Below, in pieces: positions 1 to 7,875 of a stretch of DNA of 64,000 nt. The notes below the pieces were generated by a model. It worked only from the letters and a program-made list of their open reading frames with translations. It had not been told where the DNA came from and did not search any database. Source of the stretch: Pseudolysinimonas_A sp041984585 (GTDB lineage Bacteria; Actinomycetota; Actinomycetes; Actinomycetales; Microbacteriaceae); the NCBI GenBank assembly GCA_041984585.1, contig JBHIXX010000002.1:1-64000 (forward strand). Reading direction: 5' to 3'. The translations under genes and the position numbers were made by a program. Every line of letters begins with the position of its first letter. The stretch's first letter is position 1.

Positions 1-995
1 ACCTTCACCACGACGCCGTCGATCTCGTGCTCCACGTCGTGCCGGTGCTCGCCGTGGTGCTCGATGTACGCGGCGGCCTCGTCGGCGGTCGCGACGACCC
101 GCACGTGCGGCGACGTCGGCAGACCCCAGGCGGCCAGCATCCGGTACACCTCGGCCTGGGCGGTGACCGGGTCGCCCGCCGCGTCGCGCGGGTCGTCCCA
201 GGCGCCGATGCCGTGCACCAGCAGCGACAGCGAGCGGATGCGGGACCGCATCCTCTCGAGCGCGTCGCCGGACTTGCCCTCCTCCTTCTGCCGGAGCGAG
301 CCGGACGCGGCGTTGCGCGGGTTGGCGAACACCCGGTCGCCGGCGGCGGTCTGCACGGCGTTGAGCCGGTCGAACGCCTCGAGCGTGAAGAACACCTCGC
401 CGCGCACCTCGACCAGCGGCGGTGGCGGCGGCAGCTCGGCGTCGGCGGCGGCCTCGAGCCGCTGCGGGATGCCGGGGATGAGTCGCACGTTCTCGGTGAC
501 GTCCTCGCCGACGACGCCGTCGCCACGGGTGGCGGCCGAGACGAGCACCCCGTCCTCGTAGCGCAGGTTGAGCGCGAGGCCGTCGATCTTCAGCTCGCAC
601 AGGTAGTCGACCCGGCGGCCCGCGTCGCGCTCGACCTTGGCCGCCCAGGCCAGGAACTCGTCGCGGCTGAACACGTTGTCGAGGCTGAGCATGCGCTCGG
701 CGTGCCGCACCGGCGAGAACAGCGTCGAGGCCACGGGACCGGCGAACGAGCGGGTCGGGCTGTCCTGGCTCTGCAGCTCGGGGAACAGCCGCTCGAGCTC
801 CTGCAGGCGCTGGAACATCGCGTCGTACCCGGCGTCGTCGACGACGAGCGTGTCGCGCTCGTAGTAGGCCTCGCGCGCCTCCACGATGCGCGTGGTGAGG
901 TCGTCGGCCTCCGCCTTCGCCGCGGCGAGGTCGGCGGGGGTGGTGTCGGGGACCTGGTCGACGTCGGCGCCGGACGACGCGGATCCGCGGGGCAT
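1..995 (-). CDS. ligA: NAD-dependent DNA ligase, N-terminal part (cut by window edge)
   Basis: LigA seals single-strand nicks in replication, repair and Okazaki fragment joining, using NAD+ to adenylate itself. The first 331 residues are present. They cover the Ia domain (AYYERDTLVVDDAGYDAM, about 43-60, binds the NMN half of NAD+) and the start of the adenylation domain with the active-site lysine at about residue 136 in CELKIDGLAL. A second conserved block, RNAASGSLRQ, follows. The zinc finger, HhH and BRCT domains lie outside the window. The ATG is preceded on the minus strand by TAAGCT with 6 nt between, so the mRNA is probably leaderless. It is divergent from the hydrolase gene. Confidence 0.97.
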   Translation of the reverse strand, partial: MPRGSASSGADVDQVPDTTPADLAAAKAEADDLTTRIVEAREAYYERDTLVVDDAGYDAMFQRLQELERLFPELQSQDSPTRSFAGPVASTLFSPVRHAERMLSLDNVFSRDEFLAWAAKVERDAGRRVDYLCELKIDGLALNLRYEDGVLVSAATRGDGVVGEDVTENVRLIPGIPQRLEAAADAELPPPPPLVEVRGEVFFTLEAFDRLNAVQTAAGDRVFANPRNAASGSLRQKEEGKSGDALERMRSRIRSLSLLVHGIGAWDDPRDAAGDPVTAQAEVYRMLAAWGLPTSPHVRVVATADEAAAYIEHHGEHRHDVEHEIDGVVVK

Positions 996-1164
996 GGCGC
1001 CAGCTTAGGGAGCGCCGCCGACCTCGCCCGGCGACGCGGCCCGCTCCCCCGTGCCGAGGTGTTCCACCAGCCGGACCGGCCGCGGGGGCGGTTCCGTGCA
1101 CGATCCGCACAGAATCCCGACGCCCACCCCGGGGCGATGCGCGGAGCCGTGCGAGCATCCCGGG

Positions 1165-2043
1165 GTGACCTCCCGCGACACCGCACCGCCGTCCGAGTCG
1201 TCGATCGTCGGCCGTCCCGAGACGGTGCGCACCGACGACGGCGTCGACCTCGCCGCGACGCGCTACCGCCCGTCCGGGGAGCCCCGCGCCGCCCTCCTCG
1301 TCGCCGCGGCCACCGCCGTGCCGCAGGGCTACTACCGCCGGTTCGCCCAGGCCGCCGCCGAGGCCGGGTTCGAGACGCTCACCTTCGACTACCGCGGGAT
1401 CGCCGCGTCGGCCCCCGAGCGGCTGCGCGGCTACCGGATGTCGTTCGCCGACTGGGCCGAGCACGACATCCCGGCCGCGGTCGCCGCGCTCGACGGGAGC
1501 GGACCGGTGCACGTCGTCGGCCACTCGTACGGCGGCTCGGCCTTCGGGCTCGTGCCCCAGCGCGGCATCGCGTCGCTCACCGCCTACGGCGCCGGAACCG
1601 GCTGGCACGGCTGGATGCCGCGATCCGAGCGACTGCGGGTGCTCGCGATGTGGCACCTGATCGGCCCGCTCACGACGGCCGCGCTCGGCTACCTGCCGTG
1701 GAGCCGGTTCTTCGGCGGGGCCGACCTGCCGCTCGGCGCCTACCGGGGCTGGAAGCGCTGGGTCTCGTTCCCGCGGTTCGCGGTCGACGACCCCCGGATG
1801 CCGGATGCCGCCGAGCGCTACGCCGCGGTGCGCGTGCCGATCACCTCGATCACGGCGACCGACGACCGGTGGGCGACGCCGCGGTCGCGCGACGCGCTCG
1901 CGGCGACCTATTCGGGCGCCGAGATCGTCACCCGCGACGTCGCGCCCGCCGACCTCGGGGTGTCCGAGATCGGCCACATGGGGTACTTCCGGCCCGCGGC
2001 CGCGCCGCTGTGGCGGGAGCTGTTCGCCCGGCTCGGCGGCTGA
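1165..2043 (+). CDS. alpha/beta hydrolase family protein
   Basis: A predicted cytosolic serine hydrolase of 292 residues. The nucleophile elbow is GHSYGGSA, with an upstream beta-strand block (TFDYRGIAAS) and a late histidine in IGHMGYFRP. The order matches the YheT/COG4757-like predicted hydrolases. The frame is open for 38 codons upstream, but I choose the GTG that begins VTSRDTAPP: the upstream stretch is low-complexity Pro/Gly/Arg, and a weak GAGCAT box sits 6 nt before this GTG. It is monocistronic and convergent with the FHA genes. The substrate is unknown; the length and lack of a signal peptide suggest an intracellular esterase or lipase-like enzyme. Confidence 0.8.
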   Translation: MTSRDTAPPSESSIVGRPETVRTDDGVDLAATRYRPSGEPRAALLVAAATAVPQGYYRRFAQAAAEAGFETLTFDYRGIAASAPERLRGYRMSFADWAEHDIPAAVAALDGSGPVHVVGHSYGGSAFGLVPQRGIASLTAYGAGTGWHGWMPRSERLRVLAMWHLIGPLTTAALGYLPWSRFFGGADLPLGAYRGWKRWVSFPRFAVDDPRMPDAAERYAAVRVPITSITATDDRWATPRSRDALAATYSGAEIVTRDVAPADLGVSEIGHMGYFRPAAAPLWRELFARLGG

Positions 2044-2072
2044 GCCGGCTCGGCGGCGGGGGCCGCCCGCAG

Positions 2073-2792
2073 TCAGTCGCCGCGCGCCGCGACCGCGTCG
2101 TCGAGCAACGCGAGGTCGTCCCGGGTCACGAGCCGGGTCGCGACCGCGTGCTCGACGAGGCGCAGCCGGCGGTTGGTGGCGAGTCGGCCGCGCCCGCCGC
2201 GCAGTCCGGTGACTCCCTCGCGCTCGAGCTTCGCGCAGACCGTGTCGAGGCGGCGGGTGAACGCCGCGAGCGTCCAGCCGAGCCGGCGGGCGGCCTCGGC
2301 CGAGCCGGGCACCTCGCCGCGCCCGGACTCGGTGCGCCGCAGCACGTTCTCGGCGAGCGCGACGACCAGCAGCCGCTGCGCGGGCGAGAGGGGCACGTCG
2401 CCGACCGTCGCGTCGCCCGCCTCGACCGGCGCCGCCGGCTCGGTGACGGCGAACGCGCCGTCGGACACCAGCTCGAGGTCGTAGGTCGTCGATCCGGCCG
2501 AGAACAGCACGTGCAGCCGGTCGAAAACGATCGGCAGTCGCGCCCCCGGCGCCAGGCTCGCCTGCACCCGACCGGTCGAGTCGGTCACCGTCGCCGCGAG
2601 TCGGCTGCCGGAGTTCTCGAGCCACCACAGGCCGCCCTCGGCCCGGATGACGAGGAACCGGCGGTGCAGGTAACGGTTGTCGTCGACGACGAGGTCGCCG
2701 TCGCGGCCGATCGCGAACGGGCGCGACGGGTCGACGGGCAGGCTCTCGCCCGCGAACTCGACGCGCAGCGCGGGCGGCCCCGCATCCCCCAT
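2073..2792 (-). CDS. FHA-like protein with C-terminal helix-turn-helix region
   Basis: A 239-residue protein. The first 100 residues resemble a forkhead-associated beta-sandwich: FAIGRDGDLVVDDNRYLHRR gives the Gly-Arg and the His-Arg pair usual in phosphothreonine-binding loops, followed by WLENSGSR where canonical FHA domains have the Ser-x-Asn-Gly turn. Residues about 130-230 are helical and Arg-rich (EAARRLGWTLAAFTRRLDTV), consistent with a winged-helix DNA-binding segment. It lies 24 nt after the larger FHA gene and is probably co-transcribed. A role as a phosphorylation-responsive regulator is inference. No kinase or phosphatase gene is in the window. Confidence 0.6.
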   Translation of the reverse strand: MGDAGPPALRVEFAGESLPVDPSRPFAIGRDGDLVVDDNRYLHRRFLVIRAEGGLWWLENSGSRLAATVTDSTGRVQASLAPGARLPIVFDRLHVLFSAGSTTYDLELVSDGAFAVTEPAAPVEAGDATVGDVPLSPAQRLLVVALAENVLRRTESGRGEVPGSAEAARRLGWTLAAFTRRLDTVCAKLEREGVTGLRGGRGRLATNRRLRLVEHAVATRLVTRDDLALLDDAVAARGD

Positions 2793-2816
2793 GTCCCCTC
2801 CCCGGACGGTGTCGGC

Positions 2817-3881
2817 TCAGCCCTCGAGCACGGTCGCGGCCACTCCCCCGCCGAAATCGATGACGGTGCCGGCGAGCACCGCGGTCGGCTCGCCGTCGCG
2901 CAGGCGCCGCGGCGGATGCCCCGGGATGCGCACGACGGTGCCGTTGCGCGACCCCAGGTCGGTCACCACGGCCGTTCCGCCCTCCACGGCGATGCGCGCG
3001 TGGCTGCGCGAGATGTCGGGGTCGTCGACCGCGATCGCGACGAGACGCGGCAGCACGCCGCCGCTCGGGCCCGCGGTCGGCGCACGGCCGACGACGAGCG
3101 CGCCGTCGAGCGGCTCGCGCCGTCCGTCGGGCAACTCCAGCACGAGGCGGGGCTCCGCGGGCAGCGCCACGGTGGGGGCGTCGGCCCCGGATCCGACGCC
3201 GACGGGGGCGAGCACGGTGGCGCCGTCGTGGTCGCCCGGGCCGAAGAGGAACTCGTGGATCGGGCGGTCGTCGTCGGCGGGATCCCCCGGCACGAGCGTC
3301 GACTCGGCGTCAGCGCCCGTGAGCGGAACCGCGGCGGGCGGCTCGATGAGCGGCGGGACCGGGGGAGCAGGAGCGGGCGCGGGATCGGCCTCGACGGGGG
3401 CGGGATCTGCGGCCGCTGGGGCATCCGCCGCGGGCGGCGCCTCGGGGGGCGACAACGGGGCGGGCGTGGACGACGCGGACGGCGGGGTCGGAGCCGCCGG
3501 CGTCGCGGCGACCACGCCGAGTCGGAACGTCCAGCGCGCGCCGGGCACGACGATGCTCAGCTCGCCGGCGGGCAGCATCCGCTCGGTCCACGTGGTGACC
3601 GCGTCGCCGGTCACCACCACGTCGGGCGACTCGACCCGCGCGGCGCCCCGCACGAGCACCCGCACGCCCTCGGCGTCGGCGGCCAGGAGCGCGAACGGGG
3701 GCGCGGCCTCGACGCCGCCCGCGAGCATCAGGTCGAGCAGCGGGCTGGTGCCGGCGATCGGGCCGACGAGGGCCTCGGCCAGGCGCTCCAGCCCGACGGA
3801 TGCGGGCACGGCGACGGCGCGCTCCCCCGCTCGGAGGAGCGCCCACCCCCCGGGCGCATCGAGAACGACGGTCTCGTCCAC
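2817..3881 (-). CDS. FHA domain-containing protein
   Basis: A 354-residue soluble protein in three parts. Residues 1-125 form a compact N-terminal module without a motif I recognise. Residues 125-200 are a Pro/Ala linker. Residues about 245-354 form a clear FHA domain: ALVVGRAP, then DISRSHARI, then DLGSRNGT, which supply the Arg, Ser/His and Asn used to bind phosphothreonine peptides. The GTG start lies 6 nt after TAGGAA, so the mRNA is probably leaderless. It is the first gene of a two-gene unit with the FHA/HTH protein. It probably recruits Ser/Thr-phosphorylated partners; which ones cannot be told here. Confidence 0.8.
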   Translation of the reverse strand: MDETVVLDAPGGWALLRAGERAVAVPASVGLERLAEALVGPIAGTSPLLDLMLAGGVEAAPPFALLAADAEGVRVLVRGAARVESPDVVVTGDAVTTWTERMLPAGELSIVVPGARWTFRLGVVAATPAAPTPPSASSTPAPLSPPEAPPAADAPAAADPAPVEADPAPAPAPPVPPLIEPPAAVPLTGADAESTLVPGDPADDDRPIHEFLFGPGDHDGATVLAPVGVGSGADAPTVALPAEPRLVLELPDGRREPLDGALVVGRAPTAGPSGGVLPRLVAIAVDDPDISRSHARIAVEGGTAVVTDLGSRNGTVVRIPGHPPRRLRDGEPTAVLAGTVIDFGGGVAATVLEG

Positions 3882-4009
3882 CCGTCTTTCCTAGCGGGAT
3901 CGGGGCCGCGGCGTCCAGACCGGTCCCCGGGGCGGTTCCGCCCGTCGAGGAACCGGACGCCGTCGCCCACGGCCGCCCCGGGGCCCTCGGGACCCGCCGG
4001 GGAGACGAC

Positions 4010-4043
4010 GAGGGGGCCGGATCCTGACGGATCCGACCCCCTC
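4010..4043 (-). terminator. Intrinsic terminator-like hairpin after tsf
   Basis: GAGGGGGCCGGATCC and GGATCCGACCCCCTC form a 15-position stem with one mismatch around a TGAC loop. It lies about 20 nt past the tsf stop codon. There is no U-tract, as is usual for terminators in high-G+C Actinobacteria. It probably ends the rpsB-tsf transcript. Confidence 0.75.
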
Positions 4044-4063
4044 GCGGCGGTATGCGGTGCGGG

Positions 4064-4891
4064 TTACGCGCCGACCTTGAACCGGGCGAAGCCCTGCAGG
4101 GTCAGGCCCGCGTCCTGCACGACCTTGCCGACGATCTGCTTGTTGTCGCGGGCGTACTCCTGCTCGAGCAGGGCGACCTGCTTGAAGAACGCGCCGAGGC
4201 GGCCCTCGACGATCTTCGGCAGGGCGGCCTCGGGCTTGCCCTCCGACTTGCTGATCTCCTCGACGATGCGGCGCTCGTTGGCGACATCCTCCTCCGGCAC
4301 GTCCTCCCGGGTGAGGTAGGACGGGTCGGCGAACGAGATGTGCTGGGCGATGCTGCGCGCGGTCTCCGCGTCGTCGCCGGTGTAGGCGAGCACGACGCCG
4401 ATCTGCGGGGGCAGGTCCTTGCTGGTGCGGTGCAGGTAGACGGCGAACTGCTCGCCGGCGAGACGGGCCACACGACGCAGCTCGATCTTCTCGCCGATGG
4501 TCGCGGCCTGGTCCTCGATGAGGCTCGCCACGGTGCCGCCGTCGACGGCGACCGCGAGCGCGGCCTCGAGGGTTTCGGCGCCGGAGTCGGCGAGCGCGGC
4601 GAGCACCTTGTCGCCCAGCGCGATGAACTTCTCGTTCTTGGCGACGAAGTCGGTCTCGCAGGCGAGCTCGATCATGGTCGCGGCGGTGGCGCTCTCGACG
4701 ACGGCGATGAGGCCCTCGCTGGTGGAACGGTCGGCGCGCTTCGCGTTGCCCTTGGCGCCCTTGAGGCGCAGGATCTCGACGGCCTTCTCCAGGTCGCCGT
4801 CCGCCTCGACGAGGGCGTTCTTGGTGTCGACCATGCCGGTGCCGAGGCGCTCGCGCAGGGTCTTGACGTCTTCCAGGCTGAAGTTGGCCAT
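4064..4891 (-). CDS. tsf: Translation elongation factor Ts
   Basis: EF-Ts is the guanine nucleotide exchange factor that recycles EF-Tu from GDP to GTP in the cytoplasm. The protein has 275 residues, the normal size. The N-terminal UBA-like module carries the signature VKTLRERLGTGMVDTKNAL. The core continues with the EF-Tu contact motif IELACETDFVAKNEKF, which contains the TDFV element that disrupts the Mg2+ site. A weak AGGAA ribosome binding site lies 8 nt before the ATG. It follows rpsB in the usual order, separated by an imperfect hairpin that could lower tsf transcription relative to rpsB. Confidence 0.98.
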   Translation of the reverse strand: MANFSLEDVKTLRERLGTGMVDTKNALVEADGDLEKAVEILRLKGAKGNAKRADRSTSEGLIAVVESATAATMIELACETDFVAKNEKFIALGDKVLAALADSGAETLEAALAVAVDGGTVASLIEDQAATIGEKIELRRVARLAGEQFAVYLHRTSKDLPPQIGVVLAYTGDDAETARSIAQHISFADPSYLTREDVPEEDVANERRIVEEISKSEGKPEAALPKIVEGRLGAFFKQVALLEQEYARDNKQIVGKVVQDAGLTLQGFARFKVGA

Positions 4892-4958
4892 GGATCTGTT
4901 CCTATCTGGCTCGGATGTGGATGAAGTGGGCGGCGGGTGCCGCGGCGGCGGCCGGGAC

Positions 4959-4988
4959 GTGACGGGGAGCCGAACTCCCGGTCGTCAC
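4959..4988 (-). terminator. Imperfect hairpin between rpsB and tsf (possible attenuator)
   Basis: GTGACG pairs with CGTCAC, and inside it GGGAG pairs with CTCCC around CCGAA. The hairpin sits in the 116-nt gap between rpsB and tsf. It may act as a partial terminator or mRNA-stabilising hairpin. No U-run is present, so the function is a guess. Confidence 0.4.
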
Positions 4989-5007
4989 ACCCCGGTCCGC
5001 ACCGGGA

Positions 5008-5982
5008 TCACTCGGCGGCGGCCTCGGCCGGCTCGGCCTTCTTCGCCGGGGCCTTCTTGGCGGCGGTCGACTTCGCGGGCGCCTTCTTCGCGGGGGCCTT
5101 GGCGGCGGGCTTCTCCTCCGCCGGCTTCTCCTCCGCAGCGGGCTCCTCGGCGGCCGGAGCCTCCGTGGGGGCCTCGGCCGGGGTCTCGGCGGCGGCAGGC
5201 GCCTCGGCGGACTGGCCGCCCTGCTCCAGCAGCTCGCGCTCCCACTCGGCGAGCGGCTCGACGGCGGACACGTTGCCCTCCTCGGCGGGCGCCTGGTGGC
5301 GCTGCACGAGGCCCTCGGCGGCGGCGTCGGCGACGATGCGGGTGAGCAGGCTCACCGAGCGGATGGCGTCGTCGTTGCCCGGAATCGGGTAGTCGATCTC
5401 GTCGGGGTCGGCGTTGGTGTCGAGGATGCCGATCACCGGGATGCCGAGCTTGCGGGCCTCGTCGACGGCGAGGTGCTCGCGCTTGGCGTCGACGACCCAG
5501 ATGGCGCTCGGGGTCTTGGAGAGGTTGCGGATGCCGCCGAGCGTCTTGTGCAGCTTGTCGAGCTCGCGCTTCTTGATCAGCAGCTCCTTCTTGGTGAAGC
5601 CGCTCGTGGTGCCCTCGAAGTCGAGCTCCTCGAGCTCCTTCATGCGCGCGAGGCGCTTGGAGACCGTCTGGAAGTTGGTGAGCAGACCGCCCAGCCAGCG
5701 CTGGTTCACGTACGGCTGGCCGACCCGCTGCGCCTGCTCGGCGATGGACTCCTGGGCCTGCTTCTTGGTGCCGACGAAGAGCACGGTGCCGCCGTGGGCG
5801 ACCGTTTCCTTGACGTAGTCGTAGGCCTTGTCGATGTAGGCCAGCGACTGCTGGAGGTCGATGATGTGGATGCCCGAGCGCTCCGTGAGGATGAAGCGCT
5901 TGACCTTCGGGTTCCAGCGTCGGGTCTGGTGCCCGAAGTGCACGCCGCTGTCGAGCAGCTGGCGGATGGTGACGACGGCCAT
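5008..5982 (-). CDS. rpsB: 30S ribosomal protein S2 with long Ala/Pro/Glu/Lys-rich tail
   Basis: S2 is a structural protein of the small ribosomal subunit that binds late in assembly. The N-terminus MAVVTIRQLLDSGVHFGHQT and the block FVGTKKQAQESIAEQA are diagnostic. The family core ends near residue 250. The remaining 70 or so residues are low complexity: an acidic Ala/Pro/Glu part, then repeated KAPAKKAPAK-type basic repeats like histone H1 tails. Such tails occur on S2 and S16 in Actinobacteria; their role is unclear. The Shine-Dalgarno AAGGAGA is strong and well spaced. It is the first gene of the rpsB-tsf operon, behind a structured leader. Confidence 0.97.
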   Translation of the reverse strand: MAVVTIRQLLDSGVHFGHQTRRWNPKVKRFILTERSGIHIIDLQQSLAYIDKAYDYVKETVAHGGTVLFVGTKKQAQESIAEQAQRVGQPYVNQRWLGGLLTNFQTVSKRLARMKELEELDFEGTTSGFTKKELLIKKRELDKLHKTLGGIRNLSKTPSAIWVVDAKREHLAVDEARKLGIPVIGILDTNADPDEIDYPIPGNDDAIRSVSLLTRIVADAAAEGLVQRHQAPAEEGNVSAVEPLAEWERELLEQGGQSAEAPAAAETPAEAPTEAPAAEEPAAEEKPAEEKPAAKAPAKKAPAKSTAAKKAPAKKAEPAEAAAE

Positions 5983-6192
5983 GGCCGTTCTCCTTCTTCT
6001 GCAGGCGCGCCTCGCGGCCGCGTCCTGCGGTTCTCAGTTGTGTGTCGCACCGGGCGGTGCGAGCCCTGGTGCCCGGACGCGGCCCCACCTCTGCTCATGC
6101 GAGGACCGAAGGGGACGTGCCGGCTGGCGCTCGGATGCGATCCGGTCGCGGATGCCGACGGGCACGCGAAGTCACCCTGCGGACAGGGTGCG
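5983..6192 (-). promoter_or_regulatory. Candidate structured 5' leader of rpsB
   Basis: About 210 nt lie between the predicted transcription start and the rpsB ATG. The RNA would start with a perfect 7-bp stem-loop (6173-6190, CACCCTG TCCG CAGGGTG). A second 7-bp stem lies nearer the gene (6045-6062, TCGCACC/GGTGCGA). Long rpsB leaders are S2-autoregulated in other bacteria. That this one is too is inference. Confidence 0.4.
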
Positions 6193-6198
6193 GCGGCA

Positions 6199-6227
6199 AG
6201 TGTAGCAGGCGGGGCATCCGGAGTCAC
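6199..6227 (-). promoter_or_regulatory. Predicted promoter of rpsB-tsf
   Basis: On the minus strand GTGACT (-35) and TACACT (-10) are separated by exactly 17 bp. The predicted start is near 6192. Each hexamer matches the sigma-70/HrdB consensus at 4 of 6 positions. Confidence 0.5.
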
Positions 6228-6331
6228 CGTCCGATCGGGGCTCCGCTCCTCCCCCGGGCACGGCGCCGCGGGACGTCCCCGGATGCCGACGGCGAGCGAC
6301 GCGGGCCACCCGACGGCCTCAGGATGGCGGG

Positions 6332-7318
6332 ATGAGTCCGCCGCACGCCCCGCGTCGCGCGATCGTCGCCCTCCTCGCCGCCGCGGTCTGGATCTGGCCG
6401 ATCGCGGCACCGCATCCGGTGGTGGGTCCGTTCGTCGCCCCGCCGACCCCCTACGGCGCCGGGCACCGCGGCATCGACATCGCCGCCGCACCGGGATCGG
6501 AGGTGCGGGCCCCGGCGGCCGGGGTGGTGCACTTCGCCGGGTTCGTGGTCGACCGGCCGGTGATCTCGATCGACCACGGCGGCGGCGTGCTCTCCAGCTT
6601 CGAGCCGGTCGTCCCGAGTGTCGTCATCGGCGAACCGGTCGCGCGCGGGCAGGTGATCGGCATCCTGCAAGCCGGGCACTGCCCGGGCGGATGCCTGCAC
6701 CTCGGAGCCCGAGTCGACGGCGGGTACGTGAACCCGCTGCTGTTCCTCGGCGGGATGCCGCGCGCCGTCCTCTACCCGTTGGGTCGGCGCACTGGCGGGG
6801 CGACGGGATACCCCGGGCTGGCGGGCGGGCTCGGGCTCGCGGGCGGGCCCAGGCCCGCCGGTGGGCTCAGGCGCGCGGGTGGGCGAGGGCGTACGCCTCG
6901 CGCAGGCGGTCGGCCGAGACATGCGTGTAGATCTGCGTCGTCGCCAGGCTGGCGTGGCCGAGCAGCTCCTGCACCGCGCGCAGGTCGGCGCCGCCGTCGA
7001 ACAGGTGGGTGGCGGCGGTGTGCCGGAAGGTGTGCGGGCCGGAGGGCCCCGGGCCGGGCAGATCGGCGAGCAGCGCGGCCACCACCTGGTAGACGGTTCG
7101 GGTGCGCAGCGCGCCGCCGCGCGCGCCCAGGAAGAGCGTCCCGGGGTCGGGGCGGTCACCGAGCAGCTCCGCACGCGCCCCCGCGCGGTAGCGGTCGAGC
7201 GCAGCAGCGGCGGGACCACCGAACGGCACCACCCGCTCGCGCCCACCCTTGCCGAGCACGCGGACGGTGCGCCGGTCGAGGTCGACGTCGGCGGGGCGGA
7301 TGCCGACGAGTTCGCTGA
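6332..7318 (+). CDS. M23 family peptidase (LytM-type), C-terminal end uncertain
   Basis: A secreted or membrane-anchored peptidoglycan endopeptidase or its amidase-activator relative. Residues 8-27 form a signal peptide or anchor. The LytM core covers about 40-150: HRGIDIAAAPGS gives the zinc-binding His-x-x-x-Asp, and CLHLGARVDGGYVNPLLFL is the actinobacterial form of the second motif. The domain is complete by about residue 150. The frame then runs on as Gly/Arg-rich sequence into the antisense of xerC before a stop. The last 150 or so codons are unlikely to be meaningful, and translation or transcription may end near the hairpin at 6842. The ATG lies 6 nt after CAGGAT. Confidence 0.75.
   Translation: MSPPHAPRRAIVALLAAAVWIWPIAAPHPVVGPFVAPPTPYGAGHRGIDIAAAPGSEVRAPAAGVVHFAGFVVDRPVISIDHGGGVLSSFEPVVPSVVIGEPVARGQVIGILQAGHCPGGCLHLGARVDGGYVNPLLFLGGMPRAVLYPLGRRTGGATGYPGLAGGLGLAGGPRPAGGLRRAGGRGRTPRAGGRPRHACRSASSPGWRGRAAPAPRAGRRRRRTGGWRRCAGRCAGRRAPGRADRRAARPPPGRRFGCAARRRARPGRASRGRGGHRAAPHAPPRGSGRAQQRRDHRTAPPARAHPCRARGRCAGRGRRRRGGCRRVR
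6842..6859. terminator. Perfect GC hairpin between convergent M23 and xerC genes
   Basis: GGCGGGCC and GGCCCGCC form a perfect 8-bp inverted repeat with a 2-nt spacer, just beyond the xerC stop. It could act as a bidirectional terminator. The surrounding 80 bp is a GGCGGGCTCG-like low-complexity stretch. Confidence 0.45.
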
Positions 7319-7775
7319 CCCGCAGCGCCGACGCGTAGAGCAGCTCGACGATCGCGACGTCGCGCACGGCCACCGGATCGGCGTCGGCGGCGCGAGCCGC
7401 GAGCCCCGCGAGCAGCTCGCCCACCTGCGCGCGCGTCAGCACCCGGGGCAAGTGGCGGTCGGGACGGGGCGCGCGCAGCCGCTGTCCGACATCCGCCGGT
7501 TCGATGCCCGCCGAGACGAGCCAGACGGTGAAGGCGCGGGCCGACGCGGAGCGACGGGCGAGGGTGGCGGTGGCGAGTCCGGCGTTGGCGCCGTGCCACA
7601 GCCAGTCCCGCAGCAGCGCCAGGTCGAGGTCGCCGGTGGCGGTCACCGCCTGCGTCGCGGCGAAGCCGATCAAGTCGTCGAGGTCGCCCGCGTAGGCGCG
7701 CACCGTGTGCGCGCTGAACCCGCGATCGCGGTCCAGGTGCCGGGCGAAGTCGGCCGCGGCGGCGCGCAGCTCCAT
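6867..7775 (-). CDS. xerC: Tyrosine recombinase XerC
   Basis: A site-specific recombinase that resolves chromosome dimers at dif with XerD. At 302 residues it has the normal length. Residues 1-85 are the SAM-like core-binding domain. The catalytic domain has the full set: Arg152 (ALRVSEL), Lys176 (VLGKGGRERVVPF), His248 and Arg251 (HTFRHTAATH), His274 (LLGHASL) and the nucleophile Tyr283 (IYTHV). It sits between rpsB-tsf and dprA-comM-yraN, the usual actinobacterial location of xerC, which argues against a phage integrase. A weak GACGAT box lies 6 nt before the ATG. Confidence 0.93.
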   Translation of the reverse strand: MELRAAAADFARHLDRDRGFSAHTVRAYAGDLDDLIGFAATQAVTATGDLDLALLRDWLWHGANAGLATATLARRSASARAFTVWLVSAGIEPADVGQRLRAPRPDRHLPRVLTRAQVGELLAGLAARAADADPVAVRDVAIVELLYASALRVSELVGIRPADVDLDRRTVRVLGKGGRERVVPFGGPAAAALDRYRAGARAELLGDRPDPGTLFLGARGGALRTRTVYQVVAALLADLPGPGPSGPHTFRHTAATHLFDGGADLRAVQELLGHASLATTQIYTHVSADRLREAYALAHPRA

Positions 7776-7875
7776 CCGCCCATCGTCGTCCGAGGGGCGC
7801 GTGCCGCGGGTCCGGCGCGCCGGGAACGGCGGTCGTGTCGCCTGGCGTCGCCGTGCCGGGAGGGGCGGGCGCGCG

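Noticed and set aside
27..4319. 1430-codon open frame on the plus strand
   Set aside because: It is antisense to ligA, the FHA genes and part of tsf, is rich in Arg/Gly/Asp/Val noise, and has no recognisable domain. Such long shadow frames are expected at this G+C content.
6867..7775. Possible phage integrase or integron remnant
   Set aside because: The protein is a normal-length XerC in its usual chromosomal context. No attachment repeats, tRNA target or phage genes are near.
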